A DNA stretch of 12,862 nt. It comes from Clostridium sp. AF27-2AA. Its GTDB lineage: Bacteria; Bacillota; Clostridia; Lachnospirales; Lachnospiraceae. Positions 1 through 8,223 of this stretch are shown in pieces. The notes under the pieces were generated by a model. That model had not been told where the DNA came from. It searched no databases and was given only the letters and a program-made list of their open reading frames with translations. Position 1 is the stretch's first letter. Each line of letters opens with the position of its first letter. The stretch spans positions 1 to 12,862 of the forward strand of contig NZ_QUFI01000053.1 in NCBI RefSeq assembly GCF_003478505.1. The letters are read 5' to 3'. The position numbers were made by a program, and so were the translations under genes.

Positions 1-1356
1 CTGCTTCGGACCTTTTGTGACTATTCTTAAATTGTTATTTTCTATGACCTTCCGGTAAAACAGAATCGTCAGCGCTGTTGCCGCAAACCATCCAAATGGC
101 CATGCCATCCAGATTCCGGTACTTCCAAACTTTGGTGTCAGCAAATGCGCAAACCCGATCCGCAAAATCAGGTCCGGAACCGTTGCCGCTACGAAATAGG
201 CCATGGCCCCGGAGCCGCGGATAATACCATCTGTCATCAGTTTTATGGAAATCATAAAATACAGCGGCGATACGATCCGCAAAAAAGCCATTCCGGCATG
301 GATTGCCTCTTCACTCTCCGCATTCAGGAACAGCCCCATCATTCCCCGGCTGAACACAAAATACAGAATCACAAAAGGCAGCGCTGCAAATTCTGCCAGC
401 TTTATCCCGGTTCGAAAGCCCAGGGACAGGCGTGCCGGTTTTCCTGCCCCCAGATTCTGGGCCGTGTAGCTGGAAAGGCAGGAGCCAAGCGTCATGAAGG
501 TGTTGATGGCAAAGGTATTTAACTTAATAGCTCCGGAGTACCCGGCTACCACAGCGGATCCATAGCTGTTCACGATCTCCTGCACAAACAGGTTTCCTAC
601 GCTTAACACGCTCTGCTGCAGAATGCTCGGCACTGCAACAGCAATGATCTGCCAGAGCAGGCTCCGGTCAAACAGCGGTTGTTTCTCCAGTTCCCTGGTA
701 TATGCTGCAAGCCTGCGCCACAACGTCAAAAATGCCAGCACCGCCGATACGCCCTGCGCCAGGAAAGTGGCCCATGCCACACCGGCTACGCCCCACTGAA
801 ACTGTGCCACAAACAGATAATCCAGAAAAATATTTCCCAGAGAAGAACCGATCAGAAAATACAGCGGCGTTTTCGAATCACCAAGTGCGGTAAATATGCC
901 GGTGCACACATTGTAAAACAGCAGAAAGCTCAGACCGTACACATAAATCTTCAGATACAGAACACCGTCTGCCATAATGTCTTCCGGTGTATGGATCCAG
1001 CGCATCATGGCTCCGCTGCAGAAATATCCAAATACACTGAGTAGCACACTCAGTACAAGCACGGAAATAAATGCAGTCGATACCGCACGCCTGAGTCCTG
1101 CCTTATCTCCGGCTCCGAACAATCTGGAAATCACCACCGAAGCCCCCAGATTCATGCCCACCGCAAAGGCCATATAGATGATCGTAATCGGGTAGGATGC
1201 TCCCACCGCCCCCAGTGCCGATTCCCCCGCAAATTTTCCCGCGATCATGCTGTCCGCGATATTATAGAACTGCTGGAATATCACACTGATCATCAGCGGC
1301 AGCAAAAAACGCCAGAGGATCTTATCCGGATGTTCCTTTGTCAAATCTGTGATCAT
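1..1356 (-). CDS. MATE-family multidrug/cation efflux transporter (3' end cut by window edge)
   Basis: Inner-membrane antiporter of the MATE family (NorM/DinF-like), expected to export organic cations or drugs in exchange for H+ or Na+. The frame is open from the ATG at 1356 to the window edge: 452 codons with no stop. MATE proteins usually have about 440-460 residues, so only a short C-terminal tail is missing. The N-terminus has the typical first-helix pattern FLLPLMISVIFQQFYNIADS followed by MIAGKFAG. A second homologous half begins near residue 240 (LLWQIIAVAVPSILQQSVLS), and about 12 hydrophobic segments can be counted, with short charged loops. A GGAGGG ribosome binding site lies 6 nt before the ATG, which fixes the start. 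It is divergent from a LysR regulator, which probably controls it, and has a long structured leader. The family is clear; the substrate cannot be told from sequence. Confidence 0.9.
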   Translation of the reverse strand, partial: MITDLTKEHPDKILWRFLLPLMISVIFQQFYNIADSMIAGKFAGESALGAVGASYPITIIYMAFAVGMNLGASVVISRLFGAGDKAGLRRAVSTAFISVLVLSVLLSVFGYFCSGAMMRWIHTPEDIMADGVLYLKIYVYGLSFLLFYNVCTGIFTALGDSKTPLYFLIGSSLGNIFLDYLFVAQFQWGVAGVAWATFLAQGVSAVLAFLTLWRRLAAYTRELEKQPLFDRSLLWQIIAVAVPSILQQSVLSVGNLFVQEIVNSYGSAVVAGYSGAIKLNTFAINTFMTLGSCLSSYTAQNLGAGKPARLSLGFRTGIKLAEFAALPFVILYFVFSRGMMGLFLNAESEEAIHAGMAFLRIVSPLYFMISIKLMTDGIIRGSGAMAYFVAATVPDLILRIGFAHLLTPKFGSTGIWMAWPFGWFAATALTILFYRKVIENNNLRIVTKGPKQ

Positions 1357-1528
1357 TTGTATCCCTCCATCTCCTTATTACTGTTTACTGTTACTGTTCA
1401 CGCGTTGCGCAAACAGCAACGGATTTTGCCGATGCTTCGCATTCCAAATCGGCAAAATCTGCTGCCACCACGATATCATACGGCATTTTCAGTTCAGAAA
1501 ATGCCTACCCGTGTGCAGGTAACTGTTT
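1357..1528 (-). promoter_or_regulatory. Long structured 5' leader of the MATE gene (candidate cis-regulatory RNA)
   Basis: On the minus strand, the stretch between the proposed start site near 1528 and the MATE ATG can fold into three nested elements. An outer imperfect helix joins 1523-1510 to 1390-1402 (11 pairs in blocks of 4, 3 and 4, with one bulge and a 2x2 internal loop). Hairpin A has a perfect 9-bp stem, 1497-1505 with 1482-1490, and a 6-nt loop. Hairpin B has a perfect 12-bp stem, 1448-1459 with 1422-1433, and a 14-nt loop; below a 3-nt bulge it gains 5 more pairs (1460-1464 with 1414-1418). No U-run follows either hairpin, so they do not look like simple terminators. No known riboswitch consensus was recognised. 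The pairing is visible in the sequence; the regulatory role is inferred. Confidence 0.5.
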
Positions 1529-1534
1529 ACTTAC

Positions 1535-1563
1535 ATCATACCATACTATGCGCTCTGTTTCAT
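1535..1563 (-). promoter_or_regulatory. Probable promoter of the MATE gene (extended -10)
   Basis: On the minus strand a -10 box TATGAT (1540-1535; 5 of 6 consensus) is preceded by TGG, giving an extended -10 motif. At 17-bp spacing lies ATGAAA (1563-1558), which matches 4 of 6 positions of the -35 consensus. Transcription would start near 1528, just before the first strand of the outer leader helix. Moderate confidence because the -35 is weak. Confidence 0.5.
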
Positions 1564-1591
1564 TTGACATTTTGCCTTTATCCGATATAAT
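1564..1591 (+). promoter_or_regulatory. Promoter of the LysR-type regulator gene
   Basis: A perfect -35 TTGACA (1564-1569) and a perfect -10 TATAAT (1586-1591) are separated by 16 bp. Transcription would start near 1598, giving a leader of about 40 nt before the ATG at 1638. The -10 box is embedded in an inverted repeat (1585-1604) that could be an operator. It lies back to back with the MATE promoter, so a protein bound here could affect both genes. Confidence 0.8.
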
Positions 1592-1604
1592 AATTTCATT
1601 ATAT
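1585..1604. promoter_or_regulatory. Inverted repeat over the lysR -10/start site, candidate operator
   Basis: ATATAAT (1585-1591) and ATTATAT (1598-1604) form a perfect 7-bp inverted repeat around a 6-bp AATTTC spacer. It covers the lysR -10 box and predicted start point. LysR-type regulators commonly repress their own gene from AT-rich dyads in such divergent regions. The dyad is centred between bases, so it is not a strict T-N11-A box. Being AT-rich, it could also be chance. Confidence 0.35.
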
Positions 1605-1637
1605 AACCGTTAATTGTAAACAAAAAGGAGCAACATC

Positions 1638-2540
1638 ATGGAATTACTGCAATTACGATACTTTCTGGTGGCGGCCCAGTATCAGCATATCACAAAAGCT
1701 GCTGAACATCTGCGGATTGCGCAGCCTGCCCTTTCCCAGTCTATCCACCGTCTGGAAGCCGAGCTTGGGGTTCCGCTTTTTACGCGCCATAACCGGAGTA
1801 TTGAATTAAACGAAGAAGGCCGTTTTCTCCAGCAGCGGCTCATCCCTATCTTAAACAGTCTGGATCAGATTCCGGAGGAGCTTCAAAAAGGCAAATACCA
1901 GATGAACCATACCGTCCATCTGCGCCTGCTGTCTGCTTCTTCCCTCATCACCAGCCGCATCATTGCCTACCGCAGCCTTCATCCGGAGGTAAGCTTCCAG
2001 CTCTATCAGAATCCGGATCAGGATGATAACTTTGATCTTTGCGTATCTGCACGGAGGGCTGATACTGTTTCAGAGCACAGTGCCCACAATGACTTTGCGG
2101 ACGATGTCATGGTCATGCTGGAGGAGGAGCTCTACCTTGCCGTTCCAACTCATTCAGATTTTGGTCAGAAAACAACAATCCGCCTCTCTGAGACCAGAGA
2201 CGCGGATTATATCTGCCTTGCCGGTTCCCGCCCTATCAGGCAGATTACCAACAGCTATTTTGAAGAGGAGGGATTTTCTCCTCATATTGTATTTGAAAGT
2301 GACACCACGGAATCGGTACGCAACCTGATCGCGGCCGGCATGGGAATCGGGTTCTGGCCCCAGCACTCCTGGGGTACCATCCCGGAAAAGCTGGCAGACT
2401 CCCCGGAACAGTTTCCGGTCCGACTGCTTCATATTGAAGACCGCGTCTGCCGCCGCCAGATCACGCTGACCCGCTCTGAAAAAGGGCGGAACAATCCCGT
2501 TATCACGGATTTCTGTAATTTTCTTATGTGTCAGAAATAA
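1638..2540 (+). CDS. LysR-type transcriptional regulator
   Basis: A 300-residue regulator of the LysR family, usual length. Residues 1-60 form the winged helix-turn-helix: MELLQLRYFLVAAQ opens the domain, and AAEHLRIAQPALSQSIHRLE followed by AELGVPLFTR is the classical recognition-helix and wing pattern. A linker helix follows to about residue 88. Residues about 92-300 form the effector-binding domain, ending in the typical AAGMGIGFWPQHSW stretch near residue 232. The start has an AAGGAG site 7 nt upstream and a consensus promoter. It is divergent from the MATE efflux gene, the usual arrangement for a regulator and its target, so control of the transporter and of itself is inferred. Its effector is unknown. 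Its stop lies only 18 bp from the end of the convergent atpC. Confidence 0.93.
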   Translation: MELLQLRYFLVAAQYQHITKAAEHLRIAQPALSQSIHRLEAELGVPLFTRHNRSIELNEEGRFLQQRLIPILNSLDQIPEELQKGKYQMNHTVHLRLLSASSLITSRIIAYRSLHPEVSFQLYQNPDQDDNFDLCVSARRADTVSEHSAHNDFADDVMVMLEEELYLAVPTHSDFGQKTTIRLSETRDADYICLAGSRPIRQITNSYFEEEGFSPHIVFESDTTESVRNLIAAGMGIGFWPQHSWGTIPEKLADSPEQFPVRLLHIEDRVCRRQITLTRSEKGRNNPVITDFCNFLMCQK

Positions 2541-2558
2541 TCTGGGAACAGCTGCATT

Positions 2559-2987
2559 TTACAGCCCATTATAATGGCCGCCCTTCTGCTGACTCGCTTT
2601 TAATCTGCTCAGGGCTCTCGCCATGGAGGCCCTGGACATATGGTACTCCCGGATGCTCTGCTTCTGACGGAGCTGTTCCTTTGCCCGCTCCAGTGCCTGG
2701 CGCGCCCGCACCTGATCGATGTCCTCGGGGCGCTCTGCCGTATCCACTACAACGGTCACACGGTTGTTGGCCACCTGGACAATGCCAAGTCCGACTACTG
2801 CCCGGTGCCAGTCTGTTTCCCCTGGAATGCGAAACCTAAGCTCGCCCTCCTGTGAAGCCAGAATCATCGCTTCCCGGTGCGGCAGGATGCCTACCTCTCC
2901 ATCATGGGCCGGCACCACCAGTGCCTCACAGCTGCCATCATAAAATACATGGTCACTGGCTATGACCTTAAGCCAGAATGTCGACAT
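2559..2987 (-). CDS. atpC: F1Fo ATP synthase epsilon subunit
   Basis: Central-stalk subunit of F1 at the cytoplasmic membrane; it binds gamma and the c ring and can inhibit ATP hydrolysis. The 142-residue protein has the usual two parts: an N-terminal beta-sandwich (about 1-85, with VVPAHDGEVGILPHREAMI typical of the family) and a C-terminal helical hairpin (about 88-135). Residues 90-95, IDQVRA, match the I(L)DxxRA motif that binds ATP in Bacillus-type epsilon subunits, so nucleotide-sensitive autoinhibition is plausible. GAAGGGAG lies 8 nt before the ATG. It is the last gene of the operon, 80 nt after atpD, with a hairpin in that gap. No convincing terminator follows, and the convergent LysR gene ends 18 bp away. 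Confidence 0.95.
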   Translation of the reverse strand: MSTFWLKVIASDHVFYDGSCEALVVPAHDGEVGILPHREAMILASQEGELRFRIPGETDWHRAVVGLGIVQVANNRVTVVVDTAERPEDIDQVRARQALERAKEQLRQKQSIREYHMSRASMARALSRLKASQQKGGHYNGL

Positions 2988-3010
2988 GGCTTTTGCTCCC
3001 TTCTGTTTTG

Positions 3011-3036
3011 AACCGCCAGGATTTTTCCTGACGGTT
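3011..3036 (-). other. Intercistronic hairpin between atpD and atpC
   Basis: An 11-bp inverted repeat, 3011-3021 with 3026-3036, surrounds a 4-nt loop. In the operon transcript the single non-Watson-Crick position is a G-U pair, so the stem is unbroken; on the opposite strand it would be a C-A mismatch. No U-run follows, so it is not a standard terminator. It may influence mRNA processing, stability or the relative output of epsilon. It is flanked by two copies of TTCTGTTTTG (3001-3010 and 3048-3057). Confidence 0.6.
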
Positions 3037-3067
3037 TCTGTTCTGATTTCTGTTTTGGAATTTCATC

Positions 3068-4489
<1,422 letters not shown>

Positions 4490-4497
4490 TTATCCTG

Positions 4498-5391
4498 TTA
4501 TCTCTTTTTCTTTCTCTGTGCCCTGGCACCTCCCACTACCTCGGTAATCTCCTGGGTAATGGCCGCCTGGCGCAGACGGTTATATTCCATAGACAGCTCT
4601 GAAAGCAGGGCCGCAGCATTGTCGCTGGCGGACTGCATTGCCATCATTCGTTCATTCTGTTCACTGCAGAAGGACTCCACCAGCGCACCGAATATAAAAC
4701 CGGTCACATAGTTCGGTACCACATGGTCCATAACCGCCTCCGGTGAAGGTACCATGCGGATTTCCTCCTGATGAATGTCTGCCGGAATGGAAATGCCACT
4801 GAAATTCTCTCTTTTTAACGGAAGAAGCTGTTCCATCCGGGTCTCCGTTTTCATACTGTTGATCATCTGGGTATACAGAATCCAGACCTCATCGACCCGG
4901 CCTTCCATGAAATCCTCAATCAGTGTGGACGCGATACAGCGTGCCCGGTGCATGGTCGGATTCTGGACCGTATAATGAAACTGCTCCTCAATCGGCAGCT
5001 GCCTGGATTCAAAATAAGCACGTCCAAGCTCACCCACCACATACAGGCGGTTGTTTTTCCCGGCTTCCATCCATTCCTGAGCCTGCTTTAACACATTATG
5101 GTTATAAGAACCGGCCAGGCCCTTATCTCCGGTTATGACCAGAAGACCGCGCACCCGCTTTTCCTTCGGAATTGTCTCCCGCGTGTCAAAATACGCATGC
5201 CGGGTATCCGGCATATGACGCAGGATCCTGTGGATCAGGCTCTGAAGTGTGTAAAAGTACGGCTCCGTATCTGCCAGAAGCTTTTTGCTCTTCTTCATCT
5301 TGGTGGAAGAGATCAGATACATGGCACTGGTGATCTTCCTGGTATCCTGAATACTCTTTATTCGGCTCTGGATCTCTCTTGCGTTTGCCAT
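4498..5391 (-). CDS. atpG: F1Fo ATP synthase gamma subunit
   Basis: Rotor shaft of the central stalk, coupling c-ring rotation to the catalytic sites. The 297-residue protein has the two terminal helices that form the coiled coil: N-terminal [20 protein letters not shown] and a C-terminal helix ending in [14 protein letters not shown] (278-291), which fits the gamma signature. The middle Rossmann-like domain includes [15 protein letters not shown] near residue 83. A basic tail RKKKR ends the protein. The ATG at 5391 is preceded by AAGGAGG only 4 nt away and lies inside the end of atpA, so the two genes overlap by 34 nt. Translational coupling to atpA is likely. The start is supported because the conserved N-terminal helix begins exactly there. 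Confidence 0.97.
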   Translation of the reverse strand: MANAREIQSRIKSIQDTRKITSAMYLISSTKMKKSKKLLADTEPYFYTLQSLIHRILRHMPDTRHAYFDTRETIPKEKRVRGLLVITGDKGLAGSYNHNVLKQAQEWMEAGKNNRLYVVGELGRAYFESRQLPIEEQFHYTVQNPTMHRARCIASTLIEDFMEGRVDEVWILYTQMINSMKTETRMEQLLPLKRENFSGISIPADIHQEEIRMVPSPEAVMDHVVPNYVTGFIFGALVESFCSEQNERMMAMQSASDNAAALLSELSMEYNRLRQAAITQEITEVVGGARAQRKKKR

Positions 5392-6896
5392 ACTGCCTCC
5401 TTGAACTCTTTCGCAGCTGCAGTGATTTGCCCTGCAAGCTCATCACTCAAAGCCTTTTTCTCTTCCAGCTCTTTCCCGACCTCCGGATGATGGTTTGCAA
5501 ACCATTCCAGCATGCTCATCTGAAACTCCTTGATCCGTTCTACAGCTACATCCAGCATCACGCGGTGGGTTGCCGCACAGAGGGTGATGACCTGCTCCTG
5601 CATAGACAGCGGACGTCCGAGTGGCTGCCTGAGCAGCTCCATCAGACGCTTTCCATAAGCCAGCTGTTCCTTGGTAGTTTCATCCAGATCTGAACTGAAC
5701 TGGGTAAAGACCTCCATCTCACGGTACTGAGCCAGGTCAATACGGATACTTCCGCTGGCCTTCTTCATAGCCTTAGTCTGGGCCGCACCGCCCACACGGG
5801 ATACAGACAATCCTACATTGACTGCCGGACGCTGACCGGAGAAGAACAGGTCACTTTCCAAAAAGATCTGTCCATCCGTGATGGAAATGACATTGGTCGG
5901 AATATACGCAGATACATCCCCCGCCTGTGTCTCAATGATCGGAAGCGCCGTAATGGAACCGCCGCCCAGTGCATCGCTTAAGCGACTGGACCGCTCCAGC
6001 AGTCTGGAGTGCAGATAAAACACATCACCCGGATATGCCTCACGTCCCGGAGAACGCTCCAGCAGCAGAGACAATGCACGGTAAGCAACTGCATGCTTGG
6101 ACAGATCATCATAGACGATCAGCACATCTCTGCCCTGACGCATGAAAAACTCCGCCATGGCCGTACCTGCATACGGAGCAATATACTGAAGCGGTGCCGG
6201 ATCACTGGCAGTAGACGCCATCACAATGGTGTAGTCCATGGCATCGTGTGTCTTTAAGGTATTGACCAGCTTGGCAATCGTGGAAGCCTTCTGGCCAATG
6301 GCCACATAGATGCAGATCACGCCCTTGCCCTTCTGGTTTAACATGGTGTCTACGGCAATGGACGTCTTACCGGTCTGACGGTCACCGATGATCAGCTCTC
6401 GCTGTCCGCGTCCGATCGGGAACATGGAATCAATCGCCAGAATACCGGTCTCCATCGGCTCGCTGACGGATTTGCGGTCTACAATACCGGGCGCTTCAGC
6501 CTCAACCGGAAGCCAGTCCTCCTCTTTCGCCGGTCCCAGACCGTCGATCGGCTCGCCCAGGGCATTGACCACACGCCCTAAAAACGCGTTTCCGACCGGA
6601 ACACCGGCCCTCTTCTTCGTCCGGGTCACCCGGCTTCCCTCTACGATCTCCGTATCCTTTCCAAACAGGATGCAGCCGATCTCATTTTTCCGGATATCCT
6701 GTACCATGCCTTTTACGCCGCACTCGAATATCACGATTTCCCCGTACATGGCATGGTCGATGCCATAGACAATGGCAATGCCATCACCCACCCAGATGAC
6801 GGTTCCGGTTTCCCGGATTTCCCCTGCGTGAGCGTCAAAATCTGCAATCTCTCCCTTTATGATGGAGATGATCTCCTGAGAACTGATTGTACTCAT
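5358..6896 (-). CDS. atpA: F1Fo ATP synthase alpha subunit
   Basis: Non-catalytic nucleotide-binding subunit alternating with beta in the F1 head. The protein has 512 residues, slightly longer than the common 500-505. The P-loop GDRQTGKT is at 171-178, the Walker B-like VYDDLSKHA at 261-269, the family signature [10 protein letters not shown] at 357-366, and the arginine finger is R367 in SRVGG. The N-terminal beta-barrel (about 25-95) includes [14 protein letters not shown]. An AGGAGA site precedes the ATG after a 10-nt gap from atpH. The last 11 codons run into atpG in another frame, which may account for the slightly long C-terminus. Confidence 0.98.
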   Translation of the reverse strand: MSTISSQEIISIIKGEIADFDAHAGEIRETGTVIWVGDGIAIVYGIDHAMYGEIVIFECGVKGMVQDIRKNEIGCILFGKDTEIVEGSRVTRTKKRAGVPVGNAFLGRVVNALGEPIDGLGPAKEEDWLPVEAEAPGIVDRKSVSEPMETGILAIDSMFPIGRGQRELIIGDRQTGKTSIAVDTMLNQKGKGVICIYVAIGQKASTIAKLVNTLKTHDAMDYTIVMASTASDPAPLQYIAPYAGTAMAEFFMRQGRDVLIVYDDLSKHAVAYRALSLLLERSPGREAYPGDVFYLHSRLLERSSRLSDALGGGSITALPIIETQAGDVSAYIPTNVISITDGQIFLESDLFFSGQRPAVNVGLSVSRVGGAAQTKAMKKASGSIRIDLAQYREMEVFTQFSSDLDETTKEQLAYGKRLMELLRQPLGRPLSMQEQVITLCAATHRVMLDVAVERIKEFQMSMLEWFANHHPEVGKELEEKKALSDELAGQITAAAKEFKEAVWQTQERSRAE

Positions 6897-6906
6897 CTTC
6901 TGTCTC

Positions 6907-7419
6907 CTATCTATTTCCTTCGAACATCCGTCTGAGCTGTCCGCTCAGACTGTAGTCATATTCCACATCACCGGTCTGCAGCACAAAACCGCCGATCAGC
7001 TCCGGAGCCTCCTGCATGGACAGCTCCACGCTGTTCTTTCCGTATGTTTTGCACAAAAGCTCCTTCATGGCCTTGACTTCTGCCGCATCCGGTTCTGTCA
7101 CATAGCGAAGCTTCGCGGAAAGAATCCCTGCCGCCTCGCGGCTCTTTTCATCCCGGATCCGGACCATACTCTCCATCTGGTCCATGCATCCGGCCTCACA
7201 GACTTTCTTTAGAAAATTCCGCATGATCCGGGAAAAGTCCGGGTTCTCAAACACCCGGTCAATGATGGTTTCCTTCCTGCTCTGCCGGATCACCGGACTT
7301 TCCAGAACCTGCGCAAGCTGCGGATTTTCCCTCAGAATGCATTCACAGGTCCGGATCATAGTCTCCGGAAGCTTCAGCTCATACAACACGGTGCCGTAAA
7401 GTCTTGCCTGTTCAGTCAT
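6907..7419 (-). CDS. atpH: F1Fo ATP synthase delta subunit
   Basis: Peripheral-stalk subunit that ties the b subunits to the top of F1. From the ATG at 7419 it has 170 residues, within the family range of about 170-180. The N-terminal helical bundle begins [17 protein letters not shown]. The C-terminal family signature is recognisable in [20 protein letters not shown] (139-158) followed by SGQLRRM. The frame is open farther upstream to a TTG at 7452, but the ATG at 7419 is chosen because GGGGGA lies 5 nt before it and the family N-terminus starts there. The ATG overlaps the atpF stop by 8 nt, suggesting coupled translation. It ends 10 nt before atpA. Confidence 0.95.
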   Translation of the reverse strand: MTEQARLYGTVLYELKLPETMIRTCECILRENPQLAQVLESPVIRQSRKETIIDRVFENPDFSRIMRNFLKKVCEAGCMDQMESMVRIRDEKSREAAGILSAKLRYVTEPDAAEVKAMKELLCKTYGKNSVELSMQEAPELIGGFVLQTGDVEYDYSLSGQLRRMFEGNR

Positions 7420-7903
7420 ACTTTTCCCCCGTATCTGCCAGAAATGCAGCAAACCGTTTCCGGTCCGCTTCCTGGCCGCTGTTTTCCTTCAAAAGCTTCT
7501 CAGTCGCAGTCGCAGCCAGCTCCTTCGTCAGGCCCTGAAGCTCTCTTAACGTCTTTTCGCGCTCCAGACCGATCATCCGGTCAGCCTGCTCCAGTTTCTT
7601 TGCCGCATCGTCATCCGCCTGCCTCAGGATCTTTTCATATTCTGTTCTGCCCATCTTCTTCGCATCTTCCAGAATCCGGCCGGCCTGATCCTCTGCTTCC
7701 CGCAGAGAGCCTTCATACTGCTCTTTCAGCCGGATGGCCTCCTGCTTTTCACTTGCGGCATCATTTAAATCTGTTTCCACCTGTGCCTGCCGCTTTTCCA
7801 TGATCTCCATCAACGGCTTCATAAGGAAATGTTTCAGGAACAGATACAGCACCAGAAGGTTGATGACCGTAAAGGCAATATTCCAAAAATTTATGTTTAA
7901 CAT
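7412..7903 (-). CDS. atpF: F1Fo ATP synthase b subunit
   Basis: Peripheral-stalk subunit, normally a dimer, anchored in the membrane and holding F1 still against the rotor. The 163-residue protein has one N-terminal membrane helix (about 6-26, NFWNIAFTVINLLVLYLFLK), a short KHFLMKPLMEIMEKR link, then a long charged helix rich in Glu, Lys, Gln and Ala (about 38-150) with the right-handed coiled-coil character of b subunits. Length and layout are typical. A GAAGGG site lies 8 nt before the ATG. It follows atpE by 33 nt and overlaps atpH by 8 nt. Confidence 0.95.
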   Translation of the reverse strand: MLNINFWNIAFTVINLLVLYLFLKHFLMKPLMEIMEKRQAQVETDLNDAASEKQEAIRLKEQYEGSLREAEDQAGRILEDAKKMGRTEYEKILRQADDDAAKKLEQADRMIGLEREKTLRELQGLTKELAATATEKLLKENSGQEADRKRFAAFLADTGEKYD

Positions 7904-7936
7904 AGTACCTGCCCTTCTCTGCTTCCGAATTTTTGA

Positions 7937-8161
7937 TTATTTCAGGAAGAGAATGATCAGAAGGCCGATTACAAAGCCGTAAATTGCGGTAGCCTCTGCC
8001 AGCGCACAGCCAAGAAGAAGCGCCTTGGTGATCTTGCCGTCTGCCTCCGGCTGTCTTGCGATAGCGTCTACAGCCTTAGAGGTTGCAAGGCCGATTCCGA
8101 TTCCTGCTCCGACACCTGTGATAACTGCTGCTGCTGCACCGATTGCGATTAATCCTGACAT
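7937..8161 (-). CDS. atpE: F1Fo ATP synthase c subunit (rotor ring)
   Basis: Small membrane subunit that forms the rotating c ring. Its 74 residues make two membrane helices joined by the conserved polar loop ARQPEADGK (R36, Q37, P38). Helix 1 carries the glycine packing motif, with glycines at 16, 18, 20, 22 and 24. The ion-binding carboxylate is E56 in CALAEATAIYG on helix 2. Sodium-type rings have Gln in helix 1 and Ser after the Glu; here these positions are I23 and A57, so H+ coupling is inferred. An AAGGAG site lies 9 nt before the ATG. The gene sits 62 nt after atpB and 33 nt before atpF. Confidence 0.96.
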   Translation of the reverse strand: MSGLIAIGAAAAVITGVGAGIGIGLATSKAVDAIARQPEADGKITKALLLGCALAEATAIYGFVIGLLIILFLK

Positions 8162-8223
8162 AATTCATTTCTCCTTTTCTCTCTCGTTTTAACCTTTTTA
8201 CCAGCGGCCCGTTGCTTTTATGC

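Noticed and set aside
1414..1505. Two leader hairpins read as a guanidine-II (mini-ykkC) riboswitch
   Set aside because: The loops do not contain ACGR, which defines that class, and the stems are much longer.
2494..2512. Bulged 7-bp hairpin near the end of lysR as a terminator
   Set aside because: It is inside the coding region, has a bulge, and no U-run follows.
2566..2577. 12-bp palindrome CCATTATAATGG at the end of atpC
   Set aside because: It lies in coding sequence, has no loop for a hairpin and no promoter context; treated as chance.
7420..7452. Eleven-codon upstream extension of atpH starting at a TTG
   Set aside because: It would lie deep inside atpF with no proper binding site; the ATG at 7419 has GGGGGA upstream and the family-like N-terminus.
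8162..8223. GC-rich dyad CAGCGGCCCGTTG in the atpE-atpB gap
   Set aside because: The arms would leave a one-base loop and contain a mismatch, so no stable hairpin forms.
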